A stretch of 64,000 nt of DNA from CAXMMR01 sp963692975 (GCA_963692975.2 CAXMMR010000024.1:111889-175888), one strand, 5' to 3'. Shown: positions 26,209-35,883, numbered from the stretch's first letter. A program made the numbers and translations. The notes: generated from the sequence alone by a model not told the origin.

Positions 26209-26283
26209 GATCCCCATTACGGGTGGGACGACGCTTCCAGCGTGCTAATTTCATCCTCAAGGCGGGGCTTCCTGGTGACGGCG

Positions 26284-26331
26284 TAAAATCTTGCCTATAG
26301 GCAAGATTTTAGTAAGTTGTTGATAAACAAC
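26284..26331. repeat. 28-bp perfect palindrome followed by a second hairpin
   Basis: Bases 26284-26311 form a perfect palindrome around CTTGCCTATAGGCAAG with A/T-rich flanks. GTTGTT-gata-AACAAC follows at 26316-26331. The core recurs at 40401-40416 and, imperfectly, at 41734-41748. The rest of the 26.2-26.48 kb gap is A/T-richer than its surroundings and includes GATCTTGCGGTATTTCGCCC near 26392, an inverted relative of words near 38310 and 40245. Confidence 0.8.
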
Positions 26332-26479
26332 AGTAATGCTAGGAGAGCTGGGGCATCCTTGCCTCCGCCCCCGCTTGCCCAACACCCTTCGATCTTGCGG
26401 TATTTCGCCCATCACGGCATTTGCAGCTTTGTCAAAGATGCTGGTAAGCCCGCCCATCGGGCGTGGCGGGAGATGGCCG

Positions 26480-27535
26480 ATGGCGAGCAATGGCGAGATG
26501 ACGGGCGCGGTGCTGCCCGGCAACAGCACGGTCGAGCTGCGGCGCTACCCGGTGCCGAGCCCGGGCCACGGCCAGGTGCTGCTGCGCATGAAGGCGTCCA
26601 GCCTGTGCGGCAGCGACATCCGGGCGATCTACCGCGAGCATCTCGGCGTCGGCGCCGAAAAGTATCAGGGCGTGATCGCCGGCCACGAGCCCTGCGGCCA
26701 GGTCGAGGCCACCGGCCCGGGATGCCGGCGCTTTGCCGCCGGCGACCGAGTGATCGTCTACCACATCTCCGGCTGCGGCTTCTGCCATGACTGCCGCCTG
26801 GGCTATCAGATCAGCTGCACCGGCGCCGAGCGCGCCGCCTATGGCTGGCAGCGCGACGGCGGCCACGCCGAATACCTACTGGCCGAGGAGGACGACCTCA
26901 TCGCCCTGCCGGACGCGCTCAGCTATGCCGACGGCGCGCTGATCGCCTGCGGCTTCGGCACCGCTTACGAGGCGCTGCTGCGCGCCGAGGTCTCCGGCGG
27001 CGACACGGTGCTGGTGACCGGGCTCGGTCCGGTGGGCCTGGCGACGATGATGCTGGCCCGGGCACTCGGCGCGCCCAAGATCGTCGGCACCGACATCGAG
27101 CCCAGCCGGGTGGCGCTGGCCGGCGAGCTCGGCCTCGCCGACGCGCTGGTGCAGGCCGGCCGAGACGGTCCGGCAGACCTCGCTGGCGTGCTGGGCGCCG
27201 AGGGCGCCGAGGTCACGCTCGACACCACCGGCAGCGCCGCCGGCCGGCTGACCGCGCTGGAGGCGACCCGCCGCCGCGGCCGCTGCGTCTTCGTCGGCGA
27301 GGGCGGCACCGTCGCCTTCCAGCCCAGCCGCGACCTGATCCACCGGCAGCTCACGCTGCACGGCTCGTGGGTCACGAGCCTGCCGCACATGGAGGATCTG
27401 GCCGAGAATCTGGTGCGCTGGAAGCTGCACCCGGACCGCATCGTCACCCACCGCTTCGCCCTGGACGAGGTGGCGCGAGCCTATCGCACGATGGATGAGG
27501 GCCGCTGCGGCAAGGTCGTCGTGCAGACCGAGTAG
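26480..27535 (+). CDS. Zinc-dependent alcohol/polyol dehydrogenase (MDR family)
   Basis: The 351-residue product is a medium-chain dehydrogenase. Catalytic zinc ligands are in SLCGSD and GHEPCG; the structural zinc is held by SGCGFCHDCRLGYQISC; the cofactor loop is TGLGPVGLA near residue 180. Its closest look is to sorbitol/iditol or threonine dehydrogenases. GGGAG at 26468-26472 supports the ATG at 26480; ATG 26498 is an alternative. It could serve either the polyol locus to its left or the Liv importer to its right; no tight coupling with either is visible. Confidence 0.88.
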   Translation: MASNGEMTGAVLPGNSTVELRRYPVPSPGHGQVLLRMKASSLCGSDIRAIYREHLGVGAEKYQGVIAGHEPCGQVEATGPGCRRFAAGDRVIVYHISGCGFCHDCRLGYQISCTGAERAAYGWQRDGGHAEYLLAEEDDLIALPDALSYADGALIACGFGTAYEALLRAEVSGGDTVLVTGLGPVGLATMMLARALGAPKIVGTDIEPSRVALAGELGLADALVQAGRDGPADLAGVLGAEGAEVTLDTTGSAAGRLTALEATRRRGRCVFVGEGGTVAFQPSRDLIHRQLTLHGSWVTSLPHMEDLAENLVRWKLHPDRIVTHRFALDEVARAYRTMDEGRCGKVVVQTE

Positions 27536-27730
27536 CAGCCCCTCCGGCCGTTCTGGCTGCATGGCCGGCATCGCCACGCTGCCGGAACATCACCTTTCAT
27601 CGTATCGATGCGTGACGTCTCCGCCTGCGGCATTGACGCTGGACGGCAATGCCCATCAGGATCAACCCGACGGGATCGCAGCCGCTCCGGCCAACGGAGC
27701 GGATGAAGCTGTCCCTTGGGAGACTGTTCC

Positions 27731-28957
27731 ATGCGGCTTCGCCTAAACGCAGCCATGCTCGGCCTCATCGTGCCCGTGGCTCTTGCGCATCCTGGCCCGC
27801 TGCTCGCCGACGAGACGGTGCGGATCGCCTACATAGACCCGCTGAGCGGCCCGCTAGCCGAAACCGGGCAGCTCGGCGAACAGCATTTTCGCTTCGCCAT
27901 CGACCGGGTCAATGCGAGCGGCGCCGCCGGTCCCGGCCGCCATTTCGAGCTGGTCGCGCTCGACAACGAGGTGAGCCCGGAGAAGTCGCTCGCTCTGCTG
28001 CGCAAGGCGGTGGATGACGGCGTCCATTACGTCACCCAGGGCAACGGTTCGGCTGTGGCGTTCGCCCTCGTCGCGGCGATCGACAAGAACAACAAGCGCG
28101 ACCCGGACAAGTCGGTGGTGTTCCTCAACTACGCCGCCGTCGATCCCGGCCTGACCAACGACAAATGCTCGTTCTGGCATTTCCGCTTCGATGCGGACAG
28201 CGACATGAAGATGAAGGCGCTGTCCGATTACATCGTCTCGCAAGCGGACATCCATAAGGTCTACATTTTCAATCCGGACTACTCGTTCGGCGTGTCGGTG
28301 CAGAAGGCGGCAGAAAAGCTGCTGACCGATCGTCGGCCGGACCTGAAGATCGTCGGCGAGGACCGGGTGCCGCTCGGCAAGGTGAAGGATTTCACCCCAT
28401 ACATCGCCAAGTTCCAAGCCGCCGGCGCGGACGCGGTGGTGACCGGCAACTGGGGCCAGGACATCGAGCTGCTGACCAAGGCGGCCGCCGACAGCGGCTA
28501 CAAGGGTCGCTTCTTCACCTACTACATCGGCGACCAGGTGACCGTCGCGGCAGCCGGCCCCGGCGCCGTCGGCGACGTGCAGGTCGCCACCTGGTCCGAC
28601 AACGTGCCCGGCATCGACGACATCGCCGACGCCTTCCAGGCACGCTTCCATCGCGCCTTCTACTACTGGAACGTCGTCAACGAGATCGACACGCTGGCCG
28701 CAGCCATCAAGCAGGCCGATTCGACCGACCCGCTCAAGGTCGCCAAGGCCATGAGCGGGATGAAGCGCCAGACGCCGCTCGGCGTTTCCGATATGCGGGC
28801 GGACGACCATCAGATGATCCAGCCGCTCTACGTCTCGCAGCTTGAGCCGAACCTGCCGCACGTCTTCCCGGACAGCAAGCTTGGTTTCAAGACCGTCGCC
28901 ACCATCCCGGCCGACCAGACGCGCATGGCGACCAGCTGCAAGATGGAGGCGCCGTAA
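27731..28957 (+). CDS. Branched-chain amino acid-type ABC importer, periplasmic binding protein
   Basis: The 408-residue product has a Sec signal peptide (residues 1-26) and the periplasmic-binding-protein type I fold of LivK/LivJ: VRIAYIDPLSGPLAETG, GNGSAVAFALVAAIDK and YIFNPDYSFGVSVQKAAEKLL. Proteins of this group bind amino acids, amides, short-chain acids or aromatic compounds, so the ligand need not be a branched-chain amino acid. GGGAG lies nine bases before the ATG. It is the first gene of the five-gene importer operon. Confidence 0.92.
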   Translation: MRLRLNAAMLGLIVPVALAHPGPLLADETVRIAYIDPLSGPLAETGQLGEQHFRFAIDRVNASGAAGPGRHFELVALDNEVSPEKSLALLRKAVDDGVHYVTQGNGSAVAFALVAAIDKNNKRDPDKSVVFLNYAAVDPGLTNDKCSFWHFRFDADSDMKMKALSDYIVSQADIHKVYIFNPDYSFGVSVQKAAEKLLTDRRPDLKIVGEDRVPLGKVKDFTPYIAKFQAAGADAVVTGNWGQDIELLTKAAADSGYKGRFFTYYIGDQVTVAAAGPGAVGDVQVATWSDNVPGIDDIADAFQARFHRAFYYWNVVNEIDTLAAAIKQADSTDPLKVAKAMSGMKRQTPLGVSDMRADDHQMIQPLYVSQLEPNLPHVFPDSKLGFKTVATIPADQTRMATSCKMEAP

Positions 28958-28984
28958 GATGACGTTTGAGCCGGGGCGCGGCCG

Positions 28985-29929
28985 ATGAGCCTGACCCTGG
29001 CGCCCATCCTGTTCAACGGCCTGGTGTTCGGCCTGCTGCTGTTCATGCTGTCGAGCGGTCTCACGCTGATCTTCGGCATGATGGGCGTGCTCAACCTGTC
29101 GCATGCCAGCTTCTACATGCTGGGCGCCTACCTGGCCTACACGATCAGCGTCGGCCTGGGCTTCTGGGTCGGGCTGGTGGTGGCGCCGGTGCTGGTGGGG
29201 CTGATCGGCGCGGTGGTGCAGCGCTACGGGCTGCGCGCGGTGCATCGCTACGGCCACATGGCCGAGCTGCTGTTCACCTTCGCCCTGGCGCTGGTGATCG
29301 GCGAGGTCGTGCCGCTGATCTGGGGCCGCAACCCGGTGCGCTACCAGGTGCCGCACGTGCTGGACTTCCCGCTGTTCCAGCTCGGCGGCACCGACATCCC
29401 GGCCTACCGTGTGTTCATGATGGCGGTGTCGCTCGGCATGTTCGTCGCCCTGTTCACGGCCCTGGCGCGCACCCGGCTCGGCCTCGTGGTGCGCGCCGCA
29501 CTCACCCATCCCGACATGGTGTCGATGCTCGGTCACGACGTGCCGCGCGTGTTCACCAGCGTGTTCGGCGCCGGCTGCGCGCTGGCGGGCCTCGCCGGGG
29601 TGATCGGCGGCAACGCGTTCACCACCCAGCCGGGCATGGCGGCCTCGCTCGGCGGCATCGTCTTCGCGGTGGTGGTGATGGGCGGCCTCGGCTCGATCTG
29701 GGGCGCCTTCGTCGCCTCGGTGCTGATCGGGCTGCTGCAGACCGCCTCGATCAGCCTTGACCTGCCGTTCGGCCGCCTGCTCGGGCTGCCGCCGGCCGGC
29801 TCGGACGGCCTGCTCGCCGATCTGTGGAGCCTGACGGTGGCGCGCGCGGCGCCGGCGGTGCCCTACCTGCTGCTCGTGCTGGTGCTGGCCTTCCGCCCGC
29901 GCGGCCTGTTCGGCTCGCGTAACGCATGA
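28985..29929 (+). CDS. Liv-type ABC importer permease (LivH-like)
   Basis: The 314-residue product has about eight membrane spans and the LivH signature near its start (LILFGMMGVLNLSHASFYMLG as LTLIFGMMGVLNLSHA). The C-terminal half has the conserved GGLGSIWGAFVAS loop. It forms half of the inner-membrane channel. The frame ends in a four-base overlap with the next gene. Confidence 0.92.
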   Translation: MSLTLAPILFNGLVFGLLLFMLSSGLTLIFGMMGVLNLSHASFYMLGAYLAYTISVGLGFWVGLVVAPVLVGLIGAVVQRYGLRAVHRYGHMAELLFTFALALVIGEVVPLIWGRNPVRYQVPHVLDFPLFQLGGTDIPAYRVFMMAVSLGMFVALFTALARTRLGLVVRAALTHPDMVSMLGHDVPRVFTSVFGAGCALAGLAGVIGGNAFTTQPGMAASLGGIVFAVVVMGGLGSIWGAFVASVLIGLLQTASISLDLPFGRLLGLPPAGSDGLLADLWSLTVARAAPAVPYLLLVLVLAFRPRGLFGSRNA

Positions 29930-31212
29930 GCATGACCGTTCAGCATGGAATGCTACCGCTCGAGCGGCGACAGGCGGCGTTGCGCGCCGCCCTGCCCTGG
30001 GTGCTGGTGGCGCTGGCGGCGTTTGTCGCGCCCTTCCTGCTGTCGAGCGGCTTCGGCTTGTCGCTGCTCTGCCGGATGGGCATCGCCATCGTCTTTGCGC
30101 TGTCGTTCAACATGCTGCTCGGCCAGGGCGGCATGCTGGATTTCGGCCACGCCGTGCTGCTCGGCTTCGGCGGCTTCGCGGCCATGCACGCGATGCGGGC
30201 GGCCGGTGCCGGGCTGTGGATCCCGGCGCCGCTGCTGCCGCTGTTCGGCGCCGCCGGCGGCTTGCTCGCAGCGCTGCTCGGCGGCTGGGTGGCCGCGCGT
30301 CGGCACGAGACGGCGTTCGCGATGATCACGCTGGGCCTAGCCGAGCTCGCGAGCGCCGCGGTGCTGATGTTCCCGTCGCTGTTCGGCGGCGAGGAGGGCA
30401 TTACCGGCGACCGCTCCGACGGTCCGGCGCTGTTCGGCCTCGGCTTCGGCCGCCAGTGGAATGTCTATTTCCTGATCGCCACCTGGGCGTTCGGCTGCAG
30501 CTTCCTCATGTGGCGCTACACGGCCACGCCGCTCGGCCGGCTTGCCAATGCGGTGCGCGACGACGACCAGCGGGTCAGCTTCCTCGGCTACGACCCGGCG
30601 CGTGTCCGCTTCCTGGTGTTCCTCCTGTCCGGGCTGTTCGCCGGCATCGCCGGCGGGTTGCAGGCGCTCAATGACGAGATCGTCACCTCGACGAACGTCT
30701 CCTCCGAGGCGTCCGGCGCGGTGCTGCTGATGACCTTCATCGGCGGCGTCGGCACGTTCTGGGGCCCGGTGCTCGGCGCCATCCTGGTCACCTTCCTGCA
30801 GATCGCGCTGTCGACGATGACCGACGCCTGGCAGCTCTATGACGGCCTGCTGTTCCTCGCCGCAGTGGTGTGGGCGCCGGGCGGGCTCTCCGGCATCATC
30901 CTGGCGCACACGCCGCTGCTGCGCGCCGGCCGCGGCGCCGCCCTGGTCGGGCCGTATGCGGCGCAGCTGCCCGGGCTGGCGCTGGCGCTGGCCGGCGTCG
31001 TGTGGCTTGCCGAGCTTGGCTTTCGGCTGCAGGCGGTGCGCAACGGCGCGCCGGCCGGGCTGCTGCTCGGCATGACGGCGCGGCCGCATGAGATCTGGCA
31101 GTGGGCCATCGGCGTGGCGCTGCTGCTGGCGGGCGCGACGCTGCTGCACCGCTTCTGGCCGCGCGCTAAGATGGCCTGGCAGGCGCAGATGGCGGCGACG
31201 ATCGCGGCATGA
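29926..31212 (+). CDS. Liv-type ABC importer permease (LivM-like)
   Basis: The 428-residue product has the LivM signature ALSFNMLLGQGGMLDFGHAV near residue 58 and GGVGTFWGPVLGAILV near residue 273. It is longer than most LivM proteins because of about 110 C-terminal residues carrying two more hydrophobic segments (ALALAGVVWLAELGF and WAIGVALLLAGATLL). It overlaps the genes on both sides by four bases. Confidence 0.92.
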   Translation: MSMTVQHGMLPLERRQAALRAALPWVLVALAAFVAPFLLSSGFGLSLLCRMGIAIVFALSFNMLLGQGGMLDFGHAVLLGFGGFAAMHAMRAAGAGLWIPAPLLPLFGAAGGLLAALLGGWVAARRHETAFAMITLGLAELASAAVLMFPSLFGGEEGITGDRSDGPALFGLGFGRQWNVYFLIATWAFGCSFLMWRYTATPLGRLANAVRDDDQRVSFLGYDPARVRFLVFLLSGLFAGIAGGLQALNDEIVTSTNVSSEASGAVLLMTFIGGVGTFWGPVLGAILVTFLQIALSTMTDAWQLYDGLLFLAAVVWAPGGLSGIILAHTPLLRAGRGAALVGPYAAQLPGLALALAGVVWLAELGFRLQAVRNGAPAGLLLGMTARPHEIWQWAIGVALLLAGATLLHRFWPRAKMAWQAQMAATIAA

Positions 31213-32033
31213 GCGCCGCCGCCACCATTCCCGTGCTGGAGGTCTCAGGCGCCGGCCTGTCCAGCCCCGATGGCGCCGTCGCGGCGCTGGCCATTCGCGA
31301 CCTGCGCAAGAGCTTCGGCCCCACCGCCATCATCAAGGGCGTGACGCTGGAGGTAGCCGTCGGCGAGCGCCATGCGGTCATCGGGCCGAACGGCGCCGGC
31401 AAGAGCACCTTCTTCCACCTGGTCAGCGGCCGACTGCGTCCGGATGCCGGGCAGATCCTGCTGAACGGCGCCGACGTGACCGGCCTGGCGCCGCACGTGA
31501 TCAGCCGGCGCGGGCTGTCGCGGTCGTTCCAGGTCACCGCGCTGTTCGGGCGGATGTCGGTGTTCGAGAACCTGCGCGTCGCCGCCATGCAGGCGCTCGG
31601 CGTCGGCTACGACTTCATCCGTCCGATCGCCAGCCGGGCGAAGCTGAACGCCAGGGCCGAGGAGATGCTGGAGCTCACCGGCCTTGCCGCCCGCCGCCAC
31701 GTTGCCGCCGGGGCGCTCGCCTATGCCGACCAGCGCGCGCTTGAGATCGGCGTCGCGGTCGCCGGCAACGCCTCGATCGTGCTGCTCGACGAGCCGACCG
31801 CCGGGATGAGCCATGCCGAGACCGACCGTGCCGTCAGCCTGATCCGGCGGGTTACCGCCGGGCGAACGCTGGTGATGATCGAGCACGACCTCGGCGTCGT
31901 GTTCGACCTGGCCGACCGCATCAGCGTGCTCGCCGACGGGCAGGTGATCGCCTCCGGCCTGCCGGCGGCGGTGCGCGCCGACCCGGCGGTGCGCGTCGCC
32001 TATCTGGGCACCGCGGCGGACACGCTGTCATGA
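31209..32033 (+). CDS. Liv-type ABC importer ATPase (LivG-like)
   Basis: The 274-residue product has a canonical Walker A GPNGAGKST (residues 59-67), Q-loop SFQVTALF, Walker B IVLLDEPTAGMS and switch His in MIEHDLGVVF. The signature is degenerate: the position of LSYG(D/E)QR reads LAYADQR, so Gly is replaced by Asp/Ala. It has a 30-residue N-terminal extension before the ABC domain. It pairs with the LivF-like ATPase encoded next. Confidence 0.9.
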   Translation: MSAAATIPVLEVSGAGLSSPDGAVAALAIRDLRKSFGPTAIIKGVTLEVAVGERHAVIGPNGAGKSTFFHLVSGRLRPDAGQILLNGADVTGLAPHVISRRGLSRSFQVTALFGRMSVFENLRVAAMQALGVGYDFIRPIASRAKLNARAEEMLELTGLAARRHVAAGALAYADQRALEIGVAVAGNASIVLLDEPTAGMSHAETDRAVSLIRRVTAGRTLVMIEHDLGVVFDLADRISVLADGQVIASGLPAAVRADPAVRVAYLGTAADTLS

Positions 32034-32743
32034 GCGCCGGAGGGCGGCCGCTGCTCGAGGTCAGCGGGCTCGACGCCTGGTATGGCAAGAGCCAGGTGCT
32101 GCGCGGCGTCGCGCTGCAGATCGGCCGCGGCGAGATCGTCGCCATTTTGGGCCGCAACGGCGCGGGTCGATCGACGGCGCTCAAGGCCATCATGGGCGCG
32201 GTGCAGCGCCGCGGGCAGGTGCTGTTCGACGGCGTCGATATCAGCCGGATGTCGCCGCATGCGATCGCCCGGCGGGGGCTCGGCTACGTGCCCGAGGACC
32301 GGGCGATCTTCCCCGACCTCACGACGCTGCAGAACCTGTTGTTGGGCGAGAAGCGCGGACCGGGCGACCCGTTCATGCTGGCCGACGCCTACACACTGTT
32401 CCCGCGCCTGCAGGAGCGCGCGGCAGCACCCGCGGGCGCTCTATCCGGCGGCGAGCAGCAGATGCTGGCGATTTGCCGGACGATGATGGGCTGCCCGGCG
32501 CTGGTGATGGTCGACGAGCCGACCGAGGGGTTGGCGCCGATGATGGTGGAGCGGGTGCGCGAGCTGCTGGAGGCGGTGGCGGCGCGGGGCACCACCATCC
32601 TTCTGGTCGAGCAGAAGCTCGCGATCGCGCTGGCGATCTCGCAACGCCTCTATGTGATGGGGCACGGCCGGGTAGTATTCGAGGGCACGCCGGCCGCTTT
32701 TGCCGCCGACGCAGCGGTCAGGCGGGAGTGGCTCGAGGTCTAA
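32030..32743 (+). CDS. Liv-type ABC importer ATPase (LivF-like) with Arg in Walker A
   Basis: The 237-residue product has the LivF layout with signature LSGGEQQML, Walker B LVMVDEPTEGLAP and switch His replaced by Gln-Lys (LVEQKL), as usual in LivF. Walker A reads GRNGAGRST (residues 41-49), so the lysine that holds ATP phosphates is Arg47. The substitution is conservative; the heterodimer may rely on the LivG site. It ends the operon with a four-base overlap at its start. Confidence 0.9.
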   Translation: MSAGGRPLLEVSGLDAWYGKSQVLRGVALQIGRGEIVAILGRNGAGRSTALKAIMGAVQRRGQVLFDGVDISRMSPHAIARRGLGYVPEDRAIFPDLTTLQNLLLGEKRGPGDPFMLADAYTLFPRLQERAAAPAGALSGGEQQMLAICRTMMGCPALVMVDEPTEGLAPMMVERVRELLEAVAARGTTILLVEQKLAIALAISQRLYVMGHGRVVFEGTPAAFAADAAVRREWLEV

Positions 32744-32776
32744 AAACACCCGCAGCCGTTGGGTACTCTTAGGAAC

Positions 32777-32811
32777 AAAAGTTTTTTGCTTCTTTTTTTC
32801 AAAAAAGAAGC
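32777..32811 (+). repeat. Single-arm A/T hairpin element, copy 5
   Basis: Only the right arm is present: AAAAG-TTTTTT then a GCTTC/GAAGC-stemmed hairpin, 33 bases after the Liv operon. On the reverse strand this hairpin is followed by an AAAAAAC tract. Confidence 0.75.
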
Positions 32812-32844
32812 CTTTCCTGTTCCCTCCGCCTCCGAAGGGAACCC

Positions 32845-33813
32845 ATGCGAAGAGCGCTAGCAATCCTCGCCGCTCTCGTCCTCCTCGTGGTCGCAGCCCT
32901 CGCCGCAACGATCGCCTTCGACCGTCCCGCCGCGCCCCCGCCGCAGCTCGCGGTCAGCACCCCCTACGACGCCGTCGACTTCTCCGACCTGCCGAAGCCC
33001 GAGCATTTCACCGCCCGCGACGGCGCCGCGCTCGCGTATCGCCGCTACCCCGGCAATCCAGACCGCGTGGTCATCCTGATCCACGGCTCGTCCGGCTCCG
33101 GCGTCGCCGTGCACCCGTCCGCCCAGGCGCTCGCCGCGGCCGGCGCGACCGTGATCACGCCCGACATCCGCGGCCACGGCCGGTCCGGCCCGCAGGGCGA
33201 CATCGCCTATATCGGCCAGCTTGAGGACGATCTCGAAGACCTGCTGAACACCCTCGACCGCGCCCACCATCCGGCCGAGACCACCCTGATCGGCTTCTCC
33301 TCCGGAGGCGGCTTCGTGCTGCGCATCGCCGGCAGCCGCCTGGCGCCGCGCTTCAGCCGCTTCATCCTGCTTGCCCCGTTTCTCGGCCACGCCGCACCGA
33401 ACGCGCGCCTCGGCACCGGGTCGGGCGGCTGGGTGTCCGTCGCGGTGCCGCGCTTCGTCGCCCTGTCGATCGTCAGCGGCTTCGGCATCACCGGGCTGAA
33501 CGGCCTGCCGGTGATCGCCTTCGGCGTGCCCGCCGGCAACCCGCACCATCAGACAGCGACCTACTCGTATCGGCTGCTCAAGAACTTCGGGCCGGATGAC
33601 GACTACGTCGGCGACCTCCGCCGCACCCCACGCCCGATCATGGCCGTCGCCGGCGCCGACGACGAGATCTTCCTCTCCGACAGGCTGCAGGCCGCCCTGG
33701 CCGCCGGCAAGCCCGGCATCCGCGTCGACATCGTCCCCGGCATCGGCCATATCGGATTGACGACGACGCCGGCGGGGACGGCGGCGATCGTCAGGGCTTG
33801 GGCGGGCAGCTAG
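32845..33813 (+). CDS. Secreted or membrane-anchored alpha/beta hydrolase
   Basis: The 322-residue product starts with a hydrophobic segment (ALAILAALVLLVVAALAATIAF) that is a signal peptide or anchor. The alpha/beta-hydrolase domain has the oxyanion HGSSGSG, a nucleophile elbow GFSSGG (S152), an acid near GADDE and the catalytic His in GIGHIGL. It is lysophospholipase/esterase-like. The gene is separated from its neighbours by A/T hairpin elements, so it may be expressed independently. Confidence 0.82.
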   Translation: MRRALAILAALVLLVVAALAATIAFDRPAAPPPQLAVSTPYDAVDFSDLPKPEHFTARDGAALAYRRYPGNPDRVVILIHGSSGSGVAVHPSAQALAAAGATVITPDIRGHGRSGPQGDIAYIGQLEDDLEDLLNTLDRAHHPAETTLIGFSSGGGFVLRIAGSRLAPRFSRFILLAPFLGHAAPNARLGTGSGGWVSVAVPRFVALSIVSGFGITGLNGLPVIAFGVPAGNPHHQTATYSYRLLKNFGPDDDYVGDLRRTPRPIMAVAGADDEIFLSDRLQAALAAGKPGIRVDIVPGIGHIGLTTTPAGTAAIVRAWAGS

Positions 33814-33817
33814 AAAG

Positions 33818-33928
33818 GCCTTCTTTTTTGAAAAAAGAAGCAAAAAACTTCCATTCGTTTGGGAAAGCGCGCTGGTGACCGCTACTTGCGGATAAAAGTT
33901 TTTTGGTTCTTTTTTTCAAAAAAGAACC
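33818..33928. repeat. Paired A/T hairpin element, copy 6
   Basis: The left arm has a CTTC/GAAG stem and the right arm a GGTTC/GAACC stem. The centre, about 45 bases, is unrelated to other copies. It lies between the two hydrolase genes. Confidence 0.83.
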
Positions 33929-33954
33929 GCTTCCTTTGTTCTGAGGCTCACTTG

Positions 33955-35883
33955 ATGCGACGCAGCCTGCTTGTCTTGATCCCTTTGCTCTGCGCTGCCG
34001 CGCCTGCGGTTGACCGCTCGCTGGTCGCTGTCGGCAACGACATTCCTGCCCATGTCGATCGGCCGCAGGCGGGCTTCGACTACAGCAAGCGCGACGTGAT
34101 GATCCCGATGCGCGACGGGGTGAGGCTGCACACGGTGATCGTGCTGCCGCTGGGCGCGCGCGGGGCGCCGATCCTGCTGACCCGCACGCCCTACAACGCC
34201 GGCAAGCGCGTGAGCCGCAGCGACAGCCCGTCGATGCTGGCGACATTGCCGCAGGGCGACGACGTGTTCGTCGCCGGCGGCTACATCCGCGTCTTCCAGG
34301 ACGTGCGCGGCAAATACGGCTCGGAGGGCGACTACACGATGACGCGGCCGCCGATCGGGCCGCTCAACCCGTCGACCACCGACGACACGACGGACGCGTG
34401 GGACACGATCGACTGGCTGGTGCACAACATTCCCGAGAGCAATGGCCGGGTCGGCATGCTCGGCTCCTCGTATGAGGGCTGGACGGTGGTGATGGCACTG
34501 CTGCACCCGCATCCGGCGCTGAAGGTCGCCTCGCCGGAGAGCCCGATGGTGGATGGCTGGATGGGCGACGACTGGTTCCATTACGGCGCCTTCCGGCAGA
34601 CCAACTTCGACTACTTCACCGACCAGATGACGGTGCGCGGCGAGGGCAAGCCGGTGCCGCGGCCGGGCTATGACGACTACGACAACTTTCTCGCGGCGGG
34701 TTCAGCCGGGGCCTATGCGCGTTCGGCGGGGCTGGACCAGCTGCCGTTCTGGCAGCGGATGGAGGCGCATCCGGCCTATGACGCGCTGTGGCAAGGCCAG
34801 GCGCTCGACCGCTTCGTCGCCGCGCATCCGTCGAGCGTGCCGACGCTGTGGGAGCAGGGGCTGTGGGACCAGGAGGACATGTGGGGCGCGATCCATAGCT
34901 GGATGGCGCTGCGCGCGGCGGGCCACGGCGCCGACAACCACCTGGTGATGGGGCCGTGGCGGCACAGCCAGGTGAACTACGACGCCGCGAGCCTCGGCCG
35001 GCTGAACTGGGACGGCGACACCGCCCTGCAGTATCGCCAGCAGGTGCTGCGGCCGTTCTTCGACCAGTATCTGAAAGACGGCGCGCCGAAGGCCGACGTG
35101 CCGGCGGCGTTCATCTACAACACCGGCGAGAACCATTGGGATCGCTTTCCGCAGTGGCCGCTGGCCTGCCAGGCCGGCTGCCCGGCACCGATGACGGCGC
35201 TGTACCTGCAGCCGGGCGGCGGCTTGGGCTATGATCGGCCGGGCGAGGGTGGCGGCTCGGACAGCTACCGCTCCGATCCGGCCAAGCCCGTGCCCTATCT
35301 GCCGCGGCCGGTGAGCTTTGGCGACAGCGCGCGCTGGAAGCCGTGGCTGACCACCGACCAGCGCGCGGTTGCCGACCGGCCGGACGTGCTGGTTTGGCAG
35401 ACGGCGCCGCTCACCGCGCCGGTGCGGATCTCCGGCCAGCCGGAGGCCGACCTGTTTGCCGCCACGACCGGGACCGACGCGGACTGGGTGGTCAAGCTGA
35501 TCGACGTGCAGCCGGCGCTGGTGCCGTCCGACCCGAGCATGGGCGGCTACCAGCTGCCGGTGGGCATGGACATCTTCCGCGGCCGCTACCGGCAGGATTT
35601 CGCCCATCCGGCGCCGATCCCGGCCGGGCAGGTGGAGCGCTACCGCTTCACCCTGCCGCCGACCAACCACGTGTTCGAGCCGGGGCATCGGATCATGGTG
35701 CAGGTGCAGTCGAGCTGGTTCCCGCTCTATGATCGCAACCCGCAGACCTACGTGCCGAACATCTTCGAGGCCAAGCCGGCGGACTACCAGGCGGCGACGA
35801 TGCGGATCGTGCATGCCGGGGAGCAAGCGAGCGCGGTGTGGCTGCCGCTGGTGCCGGCGGAGGCGAAGAGTGCGGCACGGTGA
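33955..35883 (+). CDS. CocE/NonD-family hydrolase (X-Pro dipeptidyl-peptidase/ester hydrolase type)
   Basis: The 642-residue product has an N-terminal signal peptide (LLVLIPLLCAAAPA) and the CocE/NonD catalytic domain: RDGVRLHTVIVLP, RTPYNAGKR, the nucleophile motif GSSYEG (S172), acid/His regions including GPWRHSQV, and a C-terminal jelly-roll (FAHPAPIPAGQVERYRFTLPP). Relatives are alpha-amino-acid ester hydrolases and glutaryl-7-ACA acylases. It is predicted periplasmic. The next gene begins at or just after its stop. Confidence 0.88.
   Translation: MRRSLLVLIPLLCAAAPAVDRSLVAVGNDIPAHVDRPQAGFDYSKRDVMIPMRDGVRLHTVIVLPLGARGAPILLTRTPYNAGKRVSRSDSPSMLATLPQGDDVFVAGGYIRVFQDVRGKYGSEGDYTMTRPPIGPLNPSTTDDTTDAWDTIDWLVHNIPESNGRVGMLGSSYEGWTVVMALLHPHPALKVASPESPMVDGWMGDDWFHYGAFRQTNFDYFTDQMTVRGEGKPVPRPGYDDYDNFLAAGSAGAYARSAGLDQLPFWQRMEAHPAYDALWQGQALDRFVAAHPSSVPTLWEQGLWDQEDMWGAIHSWMALRAAGHGADNHLVMGPWRHSQVNYDAASLGRLNWDGDTALQYRQQVLRPFFDQYLKDGAPKADVPAAFIYNTGENHWDRFPQWPLACQAGCPAPMTALYLQPGGGLGYDRPGEGGGSDSYRSDPAKPVPYLPRPVSFGDSARWKPWLTTDQRAVADRPDVLVWQTAPLTAPVRISGQPEADLFAATTGTDADWVVKLIDVQPALVPSDPSMGGYQLPVGMDIFRGRYRQDFAHPAPIPAGQVERYRFTLPPTNHVFEPGHRIMVQVQSSWFPLYDRNPQTYVPNIFEAKPADYQAATMRIVHAGEQASAVWLPLVPAEAKSAAR

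Noticed and set aside
27854..29536. A 560-codon minus-strand frame opposite the Liv binding-protein and permease genes
   Set aside because: His/Arg/Gln-rich shadow reading with no motif.
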